NCBI GenBank assembly: GCA_963668605.1
Contig: OY764903.1
Location: 6,696,001-6,760,000, forward strand
Reading direction: 5' to 3'
Length of the DNA stretch: 64,000 bases
DNA from: G963668605 sp963668605
Lineage (GTDB): Bacteria > Acidobacteriota > Terriglobia > Bryobacterales > Bryobacteraceae
Part shown: positions 53,880-61,747 of the stretch, piece by piece
How positions within the stretch are numbered: position 1 is the stretch's first letter
Layout of the letters: the number at the start of each line of letters is the position of its first letter
Notes under the pieces: generated by a model
Database searches by the model: none
Seen by the model: the letters and a program-made list of their open reading frames with translations, nothing else
What the model was told of the DNA's origin: nothing
Translations under genes and position numbers: made by a program

Positions 53880-54593
53880 ATGAAACAGGACGATGAAGGG
53901 CCTTTCAGGCAGACCTTCTCGCTAGACAACAGCACCGGGCGGTTCCTGAAAGAAGAGATCGATCGCCTTCCCTTGTTTGATGCAGCAAGGCGCTTCACCT
54001 GTGTATTCCTGTCCGCATCGAGAAAAGATGCCGTCAAGTTGAACCATCATCTATTGCCGGTCGGGATCCGCGCCTATAACGCGGTCGACACCGGTGAGGC
54101 GAAAGTGCTATTGGCGATTACCACTGCGAAGATTCTATTGATTGACCTCGACCGCATGTTCGAACCATCGCTGGAAATTCTGAAAAAACTTGACGAGTCG
54201 TACCCCAACGTGCCAAAGGTCGTCCTCACATCCCGGGACGAAAACAGCTGGTCTCGGAGCCTTTCCCATTTTGTGTTCGATGTTGTCCCCAAGCCGGTCC
54301 ATCTGGGCGACCTTTTGGGCGCTCTCGAGTGTGCCCATTTGCTAGAGCAGGAACTCAATGACCCGGAAGGTGCGCGTGCGAGAGAGAGGCGGGTGCTGGT
54401 GGCGATCCGATGCGCCTCGCAACCGCGGACCTCGAAGCATCTCCGCCCGAAGATTGGAAGGACTATCGTCTCCACCCCGCGTTCCATCTGGCGCTCGATC
54501 CGGGTGTGCCTGTCTGCGATGATGGACAGGGTGACTCATGTCTGGTGGAAATTCGACTATCATCGAACCCGAAAGCAACACGCTAATGCCTGA
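53880..54593 (+). CDS. Receiver-like protein upstream of a sensor kinase
   Basis: ATG 53880 with AAGGAGA 9 nt upstream; 237 codons. Residues about 38-150 look like a receiver fold: 'FTCVFLSASRKDAVKLNHHL', 'AKILLIDLDRM' (Asp), 'VPKVVLTSRD' and 'FVFDVVPKPVHLGDLLGAL' with the Lys-Pro. After about residue 165 the sequence becomes Arg-rich and unnatural. Another frame (54410-54586, ending TAA) reads more like protein ('ASPPEDWKDYRLHPAFHLAL'), so an indel near 54370-54410 is likely. It overlaps the kinase gene by 56 bp; in the alternative frame the stop would touch an internal kinase ATG as TAATG. Confidence 0.6.
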   Translation: MKQDDEGPFRQTFSLDNSTGRFLKEEIDRLPLFDAARRFTCVFLSASRKDAVKLNHHLLPVGIRAYNAVDTGEAKVLLAITTAKILLIDLDRMFEPSLEILKKLDESYPNVPKVVLTSRDENSWSRSLSHFVFDVVPKPVHLGDLLGALECAHLLEQELNDPEGARARERRVLVAIRCASQPRTSKHLRPKIGRTIVSTPRSIWRSIRVCLSAMMDRVTHVWWKFDYHRTRKQHANA

Positions 54594-55956
54594 ACCGGCG
54601 CTGGAAGCCGCGCACCGCCGGACCCGGCTGATCCTCGCTGTAGGCCTTGGGGGCATGATACTCCTGATGCTCGCGGCGGGAATCGACGCAGTTCGGGTGC
54701 TCCACGGCATTCGCGAGCAGAGCGACCGCATCCGAGCGGACGCACTGGCGCGAACTGGCACGCTGGCTTCGATCCGAACCAAGCTTCTTCTCTCCGACAC
54801 TTGTGTCCGCGACTACCTGTTGGATCCCGACGAGAACCGAAGTGCCGAACACAATAACGAACTGCGCCGGGTTTGGGCGGATTTGGAACAGGGTCTCGAG
54901 ACCTATGCCTCCACTCCCAACGCCAACGAGGCCGAGATGGCTGCCCAGTTGAGACGAAAGATCGAGCGCTATTGGGAATCGATTAGCCCGAGCCTGACAT
55001 GGTCGAATAGCGAACTGAGGGCGTCAGGTCTGGGGTTCTACAATTCGGCCGTCCTAGCGAGCCGGGTTTCCATCTTGGAAATCACGACTGATATCGATGA
55101 TGCGCATTCACGCCAGGTAGCGGATGGAGAGGCGCGGATGACTGCCGGATTCGGGAACATGCGCTTGGAGTTACTGTGGACGTTCGTTTTGAGTCTGGGT
55201 GCTGCAACTGTACTGGCAATTGGGAGTGCGATTTATATCATGCGGCTGGAGAAAGAGACCCGGCTTCGCTATGACCAGGTTGCCGTCGGCCGCACCGAAT
55301 TGGGAAAGCTATCCCAACGTTTTGTCACCGCCCAGGAGCAGGAGCGGAAGTCCATTTCACGAGAACTGCATGACGAAGTGGGACAGACACTCAACGCCTT
55401 GCTCGTCGATGCCGGAAACCTCCAAAAGCGCATTCCAGAGAACGATGCGCAGAGTAGGGAACTCCTGAACTCGATCCGGAGGCTTGCCGATACCAGCGTT
55501 AATGAGGTCCGCGATATCGCTCTCTTATTGCGGCCTTCGATGCTGGATGATCTGGGTTTGACCGCTGCGATCCAATGGCAAGCGCGCGAAGTTTCCCGGC
55601 GGACCGGCCTTGCCGTGAGGGTTTCGGCCGAGGCCAAGGCGGACGATTTGCCCGAGGGTCTAAGCCTCTGTCTCTACAGGGTCGCGCAGGAAGCGCTGCA
55701 AAACATAGCGCGCCACGCTCAGGCCAAAACAGTACATATCGAATTGAAACAAAAGCTCGACCGGTTGTTGCTCAGCGTGCATGACGATGGAATCGGATTT
55801 GACGCAGAGAACGTTCGCGGTCTTGGGACGGTAGGGATGGAAGAACGCCTGCGCCAGATCGGAGGGGTTTTGCGGGTCACGTCCCAACCGGGGAAAGGAA
55901 CCACCGTAGTCGCGGAAGCCCCGATCCCGTCACCGAATCACTTGGCAGGCTCATGA
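54538..55956 (+). CDS. Membrane sensor histidine kinase, NarL/DegS type
   Basis: 472 aa from ATG 54538 (54586 is an alternative). Two membrane helices (about 31-47 and 212-235) flank a 165-residue periplasmic helical sensor. Then comes HisKA_3 with the phosphoacceptor His278 in 'SISRELHDEVGQTLNALLVD', and an HATPase domain with N box 'QEALQNIARHA', G1 'DDGIGFD' and G2 'GLGTVGMEERLRQIGG'. It autophosphorylates and passes phosphate to a LuxR-type regulator, most likely the convergent gene that ends 6 bp inside this one. The signal is unknown. Confidence 0.9.
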   Translation: MSGGNSTIIEPESNTLMPEPALEAAHRRTRLILAVGLGGMILLMLAAGIDAVRVLHGIREQSDRIRADALARTGTLASIRTKLLLSDTCVRDYLLDPDENRSAEHNNELRRVWADLEQGLETYASTPNANEAEMAAQLRRKIERYWESISPSLTWSNSELRASGLGFYNSAVLASRVSILEITTDIDDAHSRQVADGEARMTAGFGNMRLELLWTFVLSLGAATVLAIGSAIYIMRLEKETRLRYDQVAVGRTELGKLSQRFVTAQEQERKSISRELHDEVGQTLNALLVDAGNLQKRIPENDAQSRELLNSIRRLADTSVNEVRDIALLLRPSMLDDLGLTAAIQWQAREVSRRTGLAVRVSAEAKADDLPEGLSLCLYRVAQEALQNIARHAQAKTVHIELKQKLDRLLLSVHDDGIGFDAENVRGLGTVGMEERLRQIGGVLRVTSQPGKGTTVVAEAPIPSPNHLAGS

Positions 55957-56601
55957 GATGATCCCTTTGCGCACCGCATAGAGGATCAACTCCGGGACCG
56001 AGTGCAGATTCAGCTTTTCAAGGATGTTGCCTCGATGACTCTCGACCGTGTAGACGCTGAGCTTCAGGATGTTGGCGACTTCTTTGTTCGTTCTTCCTTC
56101 GGCTACCAACTGCAGGATCTCTTTCTCCCGCGGCGTCAGCATGTCGTAGCTGTCCTCGACCTCCCTTTTCGCCACTTGGCGCATGTAGTCCTCTAGCAAC
56201 ATCCGGCCTATGACAGGACTAAAAAACGACTTTCCCTCGGCAACCGCGCGAACCGCCTGGATCAAGTCCGCTTCGGCCGAGTTTTTTAGCAGATAGCCCT
56301 TCGCGCCAGACTTAAGTGCGCGCAGAACATATGTCTCGTCGGAGTGCATACTGAGAACTACTATCGCAATTGCCGGATCGGCCGCGATAATTTGCCGCGT
56401 AGCCTCGATGCCGTTTAGCTGCGGCATTCCGATATCAAGGACGGCCACACCGGGATGCAGAGAGGCTGCAAGGTCAACCGCTTGGCGACCGTCTTCGGCT
56501 TCGCCGACCACTTGGAAGTCCGCCTGTTGCTCAAGTAAGAGCCGCAGCCCGCGGCGCATGACGGTATGGTCGTCAGCCAAGAGAATGCGAATGCGTGCCA
56601 T
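55951..56601 (-). CDS. NarL/FixJ-type response regulator
   Basis: 216 aa. I take ATG 56601, which begins 'MARIRILLADDHTVMRRGLR'; the longer frame adds 56 unlikely residues. Acidic pocket Asp10/Asp11, phosphoacceptor Asp56 (AVLDIGMPQ), Lys106 (KGYLLKN). The LuxR helix-turn-helix is 'LTPREKEILQLVAEGRTNKE' plus 'VESHRGNILEKLNL'. It converges on the sensor kinase with stops overlapping as TCATGA. Cytoplasmic transcription factor, probably activated by that kinase. Confidence 0.93.
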   Translation of the reverse strand: MARIRILLADDHTVMRRGLRLLLEQQADFQVVGEAEDGRQAVDLAASLHPGVAVLDIGMPQLNGIEATRQIIAADPAIAIVVLSMHSDETYVLRALKSGAKGYLLKNSAEADLIQAVRAVAEGKSFFSPVIGRMLLEDYMRQVAKREVEDSYDMLTPREKEILQLVAEGRTNKEVANILKLSVYTVESHRGNILEKLNLHSVPELILYAVRKGIIS

Positions 56602-56900
56602 GCTTGTCGGATGGTCTCCAGGGACATCTTCCGGACGATGAATTCCAAGACCCTCTATTATCCCCCAGTTCCCGTCGGGGTTTCTCACCCGCTTCGCCAA
56701 GCTGAGGGCGGGGGGCGGCGGCAAATTACAGGGACATGAATTGTCGTAGTCGTAACCCGCAAGGACCACACTCGGTCGGTCGGATTGTTAAAATGCTCGC
56801 AATGAGCGAGACAAGTTCAGGGGGCTTGGCGTTTGCCGGCTTCGAGGGCGCCAGCCCGGCTTCAGATTTGTTTGGGGTCGTTCGCATAGTGACTACCTTC

Positions 56901-57136
56901 CTAGATTAGGTCCTTCATCCCGAGTTCGAGGAAGAGCTCATCGGCGTGGGCAATGTCGTGCATTGGCGTCTCCGGGAGCCAATCCGCGACCTTGTTGCGC
57001 AGTGTTCGATGTGGGCGGGCGTTCCCGAGGAGCGTAAGAACATCGGTTAGGCCCTGCCGAAGCCTTCTCCAACGCCTGGACGAGGTCGGTTGATTGCGAC
57101 GGGCAAGAAGCTGAATCAGCGATCAGGAAGTCGCCG
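56901..57136 (-). pseudogene. C-terminal fragment of an unidentified protein
   Basis: One minus-strand frame without a start reads 'IQLLARRNQPTSSRRWRRLR', 'QGLTDVLTLLGNARPHRTLR' and 'IAHADELFLELGMKDLI' before TAG. It has protein-like balance and an ordered end. No family is recognised. The frame breaks upstream near 57130. 56602-56900 shows nothing else. Confidence 0.4.
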
Positions 57137-57214
57137 TCAGGCATGTTATCGGACGAAACGGCGGCTGTGGAGGTCCTATCCGCAAGTGAGTGCGCGATCA
57201 TGCGAATACCCCCT

Positions 57215-57983
57215 ACCGTGACGAACGTGCCCCGAAGTTCTGCGCGCATCGAGCGGTGCCTCGCCAGATATGCACTCAGCGTCTCTATGATTCGCTCAGT
57301 GTGCTGCTGGCGATTGCGACCGTACTTCTGTGCGACCCCTTGTTCGGTGACAGAGGCCGCGGGGTAATAGCGCCCGGGTTGTAGCCGTTCATCTCCTACT
57401 ACAAACACTTGCTGGACGCGCTGTCCGGTTGGATTTTCGATCTTGATGTAGGCGTTGAAACCGAGACCGCGTTTGACGTAACCATCTGGCCATACGGATC
57501 GTGTGCAAAAGTTCGCTCCAAATTTTCCTCCAACATCGCGACAATTTCCTCGCCCGTCAGCTTGATCGTTGAGATTGGCGGGTTCATCGGAATCATGTTT
57601 TAGAGGTCATTCACTGTGACCTCTACGGGAATTATCGGTGCGCCAAAGCGTCAACCATTCGAGAATGCCAATTGCGCGCGCGTATTTTCCATCAACGCCT
57701 GCAACAGGAAATTGTCCATCGTCGTTTCCAGCATGGTGGCTCGGTTGAGCGCGGTCGCCGTTTCACCAACAACCGTGGGCAATTCCTCGTGATAAGGCAC
57801 GAGCGTTCCGCGTACGAGATCATCTACTTCGGGATCAGGGTCTATGTTGGCTTCAACTTCAATCAGTTGGTGCCGATTCTCAACGACACGTCCCTCCTCA
57901 ATGTCCAGATCCAAGCGGCCCAAGAAAGAACCGTGACACCCCGACTGTATCACCAGAGTCTGCAACCTGTCCTCATTTTGCGC
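57215..57983 (-). pseudogene. 5'-nucleotidase/metallophosphatase relic, multiple lesions
   Basis: From about 57983 the frame reads 'TLVIQSGCHGSFLGRLDLDI' and 'ETATALNRATMLETTMDNFL', then 'AFSNG' followed by TGA where Trp is expected. It continues in frame 'RFGAPIIPVEVTVNDL', then TAA where Tyr is likely, then 'NMIPMNPPISTIKLTGEEIV'. Near 57485 the frame shifts to 'YVKRGLGFNAYIKIENPTGQ' and ends around 'AELRGTFVTV'. These are the end of the catalytic domain and the C-terminal domain of the UshA/SoxB-like family. The N-terminal metallophosphatase half is missing. Confidence 0.75.
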
Positions 57984-58111
57984 CTGCTAAGCTGCCCCAG
58001 AATAGATGACTGGGGGTGGGCGGCAAGCCCGGTAGGTCCAAAAACTCCATCTGCTTGAATTCAACGATTGTTGCAGGATGAACGCGCTGTTCAGGGAAAT
58101 CGGCCCGAACC

Positions 58112-58232
58112 GGAGCCGGTATTGTTCGATCTCGAACGCTACCCGCTGGAGAACGACAATATCGCCTCTAGCGCCAGCCAGGACGTAAGAAGGCTCATGC
58201 TGCTGTTGGGCAAAGGCCGGTCCGAAAGTTAA
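58112..58232 (+). pseudogene. Sulfatase C-terminal tail
   Basis: 'PEPVLFDLERYPLENDNIAS' then 'SASQDVRRLMLLLGKGRSES' and TAA. The 'LFDLERDPxENxNI' pattern is the usual end of type-I sulfatases. Only about 40 codons remain. It ends 32 bp before an intact sulfatase start. Confidence 0.6.
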
Positions 58233-58264
58233 CCGGCGCGAATGTAAGAATAGAGTTTACCGAA

Positions 58265-59677
58265 ATGATCTCATCGCGAAGACAATTCATCACTCGTGCG
58301 AGCCTTGTTGCTCCTGCACTGCTCGGCGGCCGCCTTGGCGCTGCGCCGGCCAGAAAGCCCAATTTCATCGTCATTCTCTGCGACGACCTTGGGTACGCTG
58401 ACGTCGGCTGTTTCGGTGCGAAGGGATTTCACACGCCGAACCTGGACCGTATGGCCGCGCAAGGCGTGAGGTTTACGAATTTCTACGTCGGATCGCCGGT
58501 GTGTTCCGCCTCGCGCGCCGCATTGATGACAGGGTGTTACCCGTTCCGTGTGGGCGTCCGGGGGGTCTATTCTCCCACCGCGCTGGATTCGGAGACTGCG
58601 GTCGGCCTAAACCCAAACGAGATCACTGTTGCGGAGATGCTCAAGCAGCAAGGATACGCGACCGGATGTATAGGCAAGTGGCACCTGGGCGATGTTCCCG
58701 CTCTGCTGCCTACCAGCCAAGGGTTCGACGAATACTTCGGGTTGCCGTATTCCAACGACATGCTAGGCACATGCAGCGACAAGGCAGGACAGAAGAACAG
58801 GCCTCCTCTGCCGCTTATCGACGGCCTGAAGAAGATCGAAACGTGTCCCGATCAGACGCAGCTTACGAGGCGCTACACCGAGCGGGCGATATCATTCCTG
58901 AAAAAGAATCAAACGAAGCCATTTTTCCTGTACATGGCGCATACCATGCCCCATGTGCCGCTGCATGTCTCGGATCGGTTCAAAGGGACGAGTCAACTCG
59001 GACTATTCGGCGATGTGATTCACGAACTCGATTGGAGTGTTGGGGAAGTGCTGCGCAGCCTCAGCGAGTTGAAGCTGGATGATAACACCGTTGTCGTGTT
59101 CACCTCTGACAACGGACCGTGGTTGGCGCAAAACGAGAATGGTGGCCACGCGGACCCTCTGCGCGATGGCAAGTTCACGCGTTACGAAGGCGGCTTTCGC
59201 GTACCGTGCGTGATGCGCTGGCCGGGACGGATTCCGGCTGACACCGTGTGTCCCGAGGTAGCATCCACGATTGATATTTTGCCCACATTCGCGGGGCTGG
59301 CCGGTGGGCGCGTACCTACTGATCGCGTGATCGATGGCAGAGACATCTGGCCGCTGATGAGCCACAAACCTGGTGCGAAATCTCCGCACGAGGCTTTCTT
59401 CTACGAGAGCAACGCCGTGCGCAGCGGGAAATGGAAGTATTATCTGCCCGGCACTTACAGCGAAGGGCATCGCGACGAACAGGGCAAGTATCACGGCGGC
59501 CGCATTACTTACGCAAGCGATCGGCTCTACGACCTTTCCACCGACATGAGCGAAACGAAAGAACTGGCCGCGAAGCATCCGGATGTCGTGCAGAGACTGA
59601 AAAAACTACTCGAGGATTACGGCGCGGACCTGGACGCAAATTCGCGTTCCGCCGCCAAGATTCCAGTGGTCAAGTAG
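58265..59677 (+). CDS. Tat-exported type-I sulfatase
   Basis: 470 aa from ATG 58265. Tat signal 'SSRRQFITRASLVAPALLGG'. Metal ligands in 'NFIVILCDDLGYADVGCFG' (Asp40, Asp41). Formylglycine motif CSASR (80-84) with Cys80. 'ATGCIGKWHLGD', 'PFFLYMAHTMPHVPLHVSDR' and 'VVVFTSDNGPWL' complete the active site. It ends with the usual 'RLYDLSTDMSETKELAAKHP' region. It looks like an arylsulfatase/GALNS-type enzyme acting outside the cytoplasm. A truncated DUF1080-like gene begins 7 bp later. Confidence 0.9.
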   Translation: MISSRRQFITRASLVAPALLGGRLGAAPARKPNFIVILCDDLGYADVGCFGAKGFHTPNLDRMAAQGVRFTNFYVGSPVCSASRAALMTGCYPFRVGVRGVYSPTALDSETAVGLNPNEITVAEMLKQQGYATGCIGKWHLGDVPALLPTSQGFDEYFGLPYSNDMLGTCSDKAGQKNRPPLPLIDGLKKIETCPDQTQLTRRYTERAISFLKKNQTKPFFLYMAHTMPHVPLHVSDRFKGTSQLGLFGDVIHELDWSVGEVLRSLSELKLDDNTVVVFTSDNGPWLAQNENGGHADPLRDGKFTRYEGGFRVPCVMRWPGRIPADTVCPEVASTIDILPTFAGLAGGRVPTDRVIDGRDIWPLMSHKPGAKSPHEAFFYESNAVRSGKWKYYLPGTYSEGHRDEQGKYHGGRITYASDRLYDLSTDMSETKELAAKHPDVVQRLKKLLEDYGADLDANSRSAAKIPVVK

Positions 59678-59684
59678 GCCTGCC

Positions 59685-59936
59685 ATGAAGAGATTCTACG
59701 TTCTGCTGATGGTTGCTGGGGCCCTCCTGGCGCCGGCCCAATCGAAGAAGAAGCAAAGCCCGTTTGCCGGCCGATGGGACATTACCGTCACAACGCCCAA
59801 TGGCATGTACCCCAACTGGATGGAACTCGTCGAAACCAGCGAAAAACCTGAAGCACGCTTCCAGCCTCGGGCCGGGAGCGTGCGCAATAAATCGGTACGG
59901 ACTCCTTTTAGCAACCTGGATTCTTTTCGGGCGTGA
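59685..59936 (+). pseudogene. Secreted DUF1080-like (3-keto-disaccharide hydrolase type) protein, truncated
   Basis: ATG 59685 opens a signal peptide 'MKRFYVLLMVAGALLAPAQS', then 'SPFAGRWDITVTTPNGMYPN' and 'EARFQPRAGSVR', the typical start of Acidobacteriota DUF1080-related proteins. From there the sequence is unrelated and stops at 83 aa instead of about 450. Co-directional with the sulfatase upstream. A possible short open piece continues to 60006 in another frame but is not identifiable. Confidence 0.6.
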
Positions 59937-60045
59937 GATCCTGGGCCTTTATGCCGCGTGTACGCCAGCGAAGCAACTTGGCCTCAGTTTGCGGCCGCTA
60001 CAGTAGCGACTGAAAGAGTAGGTCATCAATTAGCCGGGGAGTGAG

Positions 60046-60894
60046 TCAGGCCGATCTCGTCATCACCGTCAGCACGGGACATGGCGCGTGACGCACGACT
60101 CTGGCGACTGTCGAGCCGAGCACGGTCGTGTCGAAGAATCGGCGGTGCCGGGCGCCCAGGACCAGCAGATCGCAAGACGATTCCCGCGCGAATGAGATGA
60201 TCTCGCTGGCCGGGTCTCCTTCGAGCGTCAGTTCGCTCACGCTGCAACGGGAACGGATTTCGTCCGGCACCCAGGTGCAGAGATCGCCGATACCCCGTGC
60301 AGTATCCGTCTCCTTGATGTGCAGTGCGGTGAGACTGGCACCGAAGCATCGCGCGAGTTGAGCGGCAGCCGATAGCGCTTCGCGGGCTGCGGGAGAATCA
60401 TTGACGGGACAAAGAACATTCTCTGGTCGCTCGACGGCCGCCCTCACATCGCCGCGCACGGTCAGGACCGGTACTTCGCTTTCTCGCAAGGTCCGTTCGG
60501 CGACAGACCCTAACATCAACCGGTTGACACCGCTTCGCCCGTGGGTGCCCATCACCACAAGATTGGCATTGAGTTCACTAGCAAGCATGCGGATGCCGTC
60601 CACGGGTAGCGCTTCCACGACACGGCAGGCCACGCTGGCCGCCGCTTCTTCGCCCACCTCCTTCTCAACGAAATCTTGCAACGCCGACCTGGCTTCGCGG
60701 AACGAATCGCGGAACTGGGTGTTCAACTCCTCCAGACGGCTTGCGGTGAAGTAAGGCGGTGGCGAGAAGGAGTTCGCGTAAGCCGCCGTGAGCCGTGCTC
60801 CGGGCGCACAGCGCGCAATCATCAAAGCATAACGGAGTGCGAAGGCTGACAGTTCGCTGAAGTCGACCGGACACAAAATGTGGCGAAGATCCAT
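60046..60894 (-). CDS. Tandem universal stress protein (UspA x2)
   Basis: 282 aa from ATG 60894; the longer frame reads into the sigma-factor gene. Two UspA folds: residues about 1-150 starting 'MDLRHILCPVDFSELS' and ending with the nucleotide-binding 'VVMGTHGRSGVNRLMLGSVA', then about 160-280 starting 'NVLCPVNDSPAAREALSAAA' and ending 'LVLGARHRRFFDTTVLGSTV'. The first has the full G-2x-G-9x-G(S/T) ATP motif; the second deviates. It is the second gene of a two-gene unit, 19 bp after the ECF sigma factor. Confidence 0.9.
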   Translation of the reverse strand: MDLRHILCPVDFSELSAFALRYALMIARCAPGARLTAAYANSFSPPPYFTASRLEELNTQFRDSFREARSALQDFVEKEVGEEAAASVACRVVEALPVDGIRMLASELNANLVVMGTHGRSGVNRLMLGSVAERTLRESEVPVLTVRGDVRAAVERPENVLCPVNDSPAAREALSAAAQLARCFGASLTALHIKETDTARGIGDLCTWVPDEIRSRCSVSELTLEGDPASEIISFARESSCDLLVLGARHRRFFDTTVLGSTVARVVRHAPCPVLTVMTRSA

Positions 60895-60913
60895 AGGTGA
60901 GTGAGTTCCTCTC

Positions 60914-61540
60914 TCATACGGGATGCAGTTTGGCGCAGGCGGTGACGCCACATGCCGGCGACAGTCTCGCCCGCAACATCCGGTGGGCACGATGTAGTCT
61001 CGTTTTGATCGCGTCGGGACTCGTCCCGAGTTTGTCCGCTACCTCCTGTGTGGACAACTCCTCAAAATGGCGGAGACGGACAACGCTGGCATAGGAAGTC
61101 GGCAGTTCCCTGATCGCCACATGCAAGTGAACTTTCGTCTGCGCCAGGATGACTGCCATTTCTTGAGAAATCTCAGAGTCGGCCATATCCAACACGAATC
61201 GGGTATAGCTTTCCGAATAATTCACAGTCAGATGATCGAGCGAGTAAGTCCGTATTGGAGCGAACTTGCTCCGGCGCTCTCGCATTCGGTACACATTCTT
61301 CGCAATCTTGAACGCCCAGGAAAGCACCCGATCCGGATCGCGGACTTGATTCCGCTTCTCAAACACTCTTAGCAGTGTCTCCTGTACCACTTCTTCGGCA
61401 TCCTCCCAGCGCCGGCATAACGCTAAAGCGTATGCGAAGAGCCTATGCCGGAAATCCGATGTAAAGGCTTCCTGCCAGCTTTCTCTGTGACAAGTGGTGG
61501 GCGTGCATGTAGCCTTGCGGTTCCCGTGTCTTGGAGCCAT
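60914..61540 (-). CDS. ECF-type RNA polymerase sigma factor
   Basis: 208 aa with ATG 61540 ('MAPRHGNRK'); an upstream in-frame start at 61561 is less likely. Sigma region 2: 'RLFAYALALCRRWEDAEEVV' and 'QETLLRVFEKRN', then 'RVLSWAFKIAKNVYRMRERR'. Region 4: 'RELPTSYASVVRLRHFEELS' and 'TQEVADKLGTSPDAIKTRLH'. No zinc-type anti-sigma gene is adjacent. It is followed at 19 bp by the tandem Usp, so the pair may form an autoregulated stress unit. Confidence 0.9.
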   Translation of the reverse strand: MAPRHGNRKATCTPTTCHRESWQEAFTSDFRHRLFAYALALCRRWEDAEEVVQETLLRVFEKRNQVRDPDRVLSWAFKIAKNVYRMRERRSKFAPIRTYSLDHLTVNYSESYTRFVLDMADSEISQEMAVILAQTKVHLHVAIRELPTSYASVVRLRHFEELSTQEVADKLGTSPDAIKTRLHRAHRMLRARLSPACGVTACAKLHPV

Positions 61541-61747
61541 TTTCGATCTCAATATCTGCAATGATACACGGAATTCCGCTTGTCACGAGTGGCATCGGAG
61601 GATGCCGGCGCAGGTTCTGCGCACTCCCGCGAGTCTCCGTGCGCGCCTTGCGCGGAAGCGACTTCGCCCCATGCGCTAAGTCAAATAGGCCATATTGGGC
61701 ACTCGGGTTGGCTTTCCGAAGTACGAGGTCAAAAAGGAGACCTAGTA

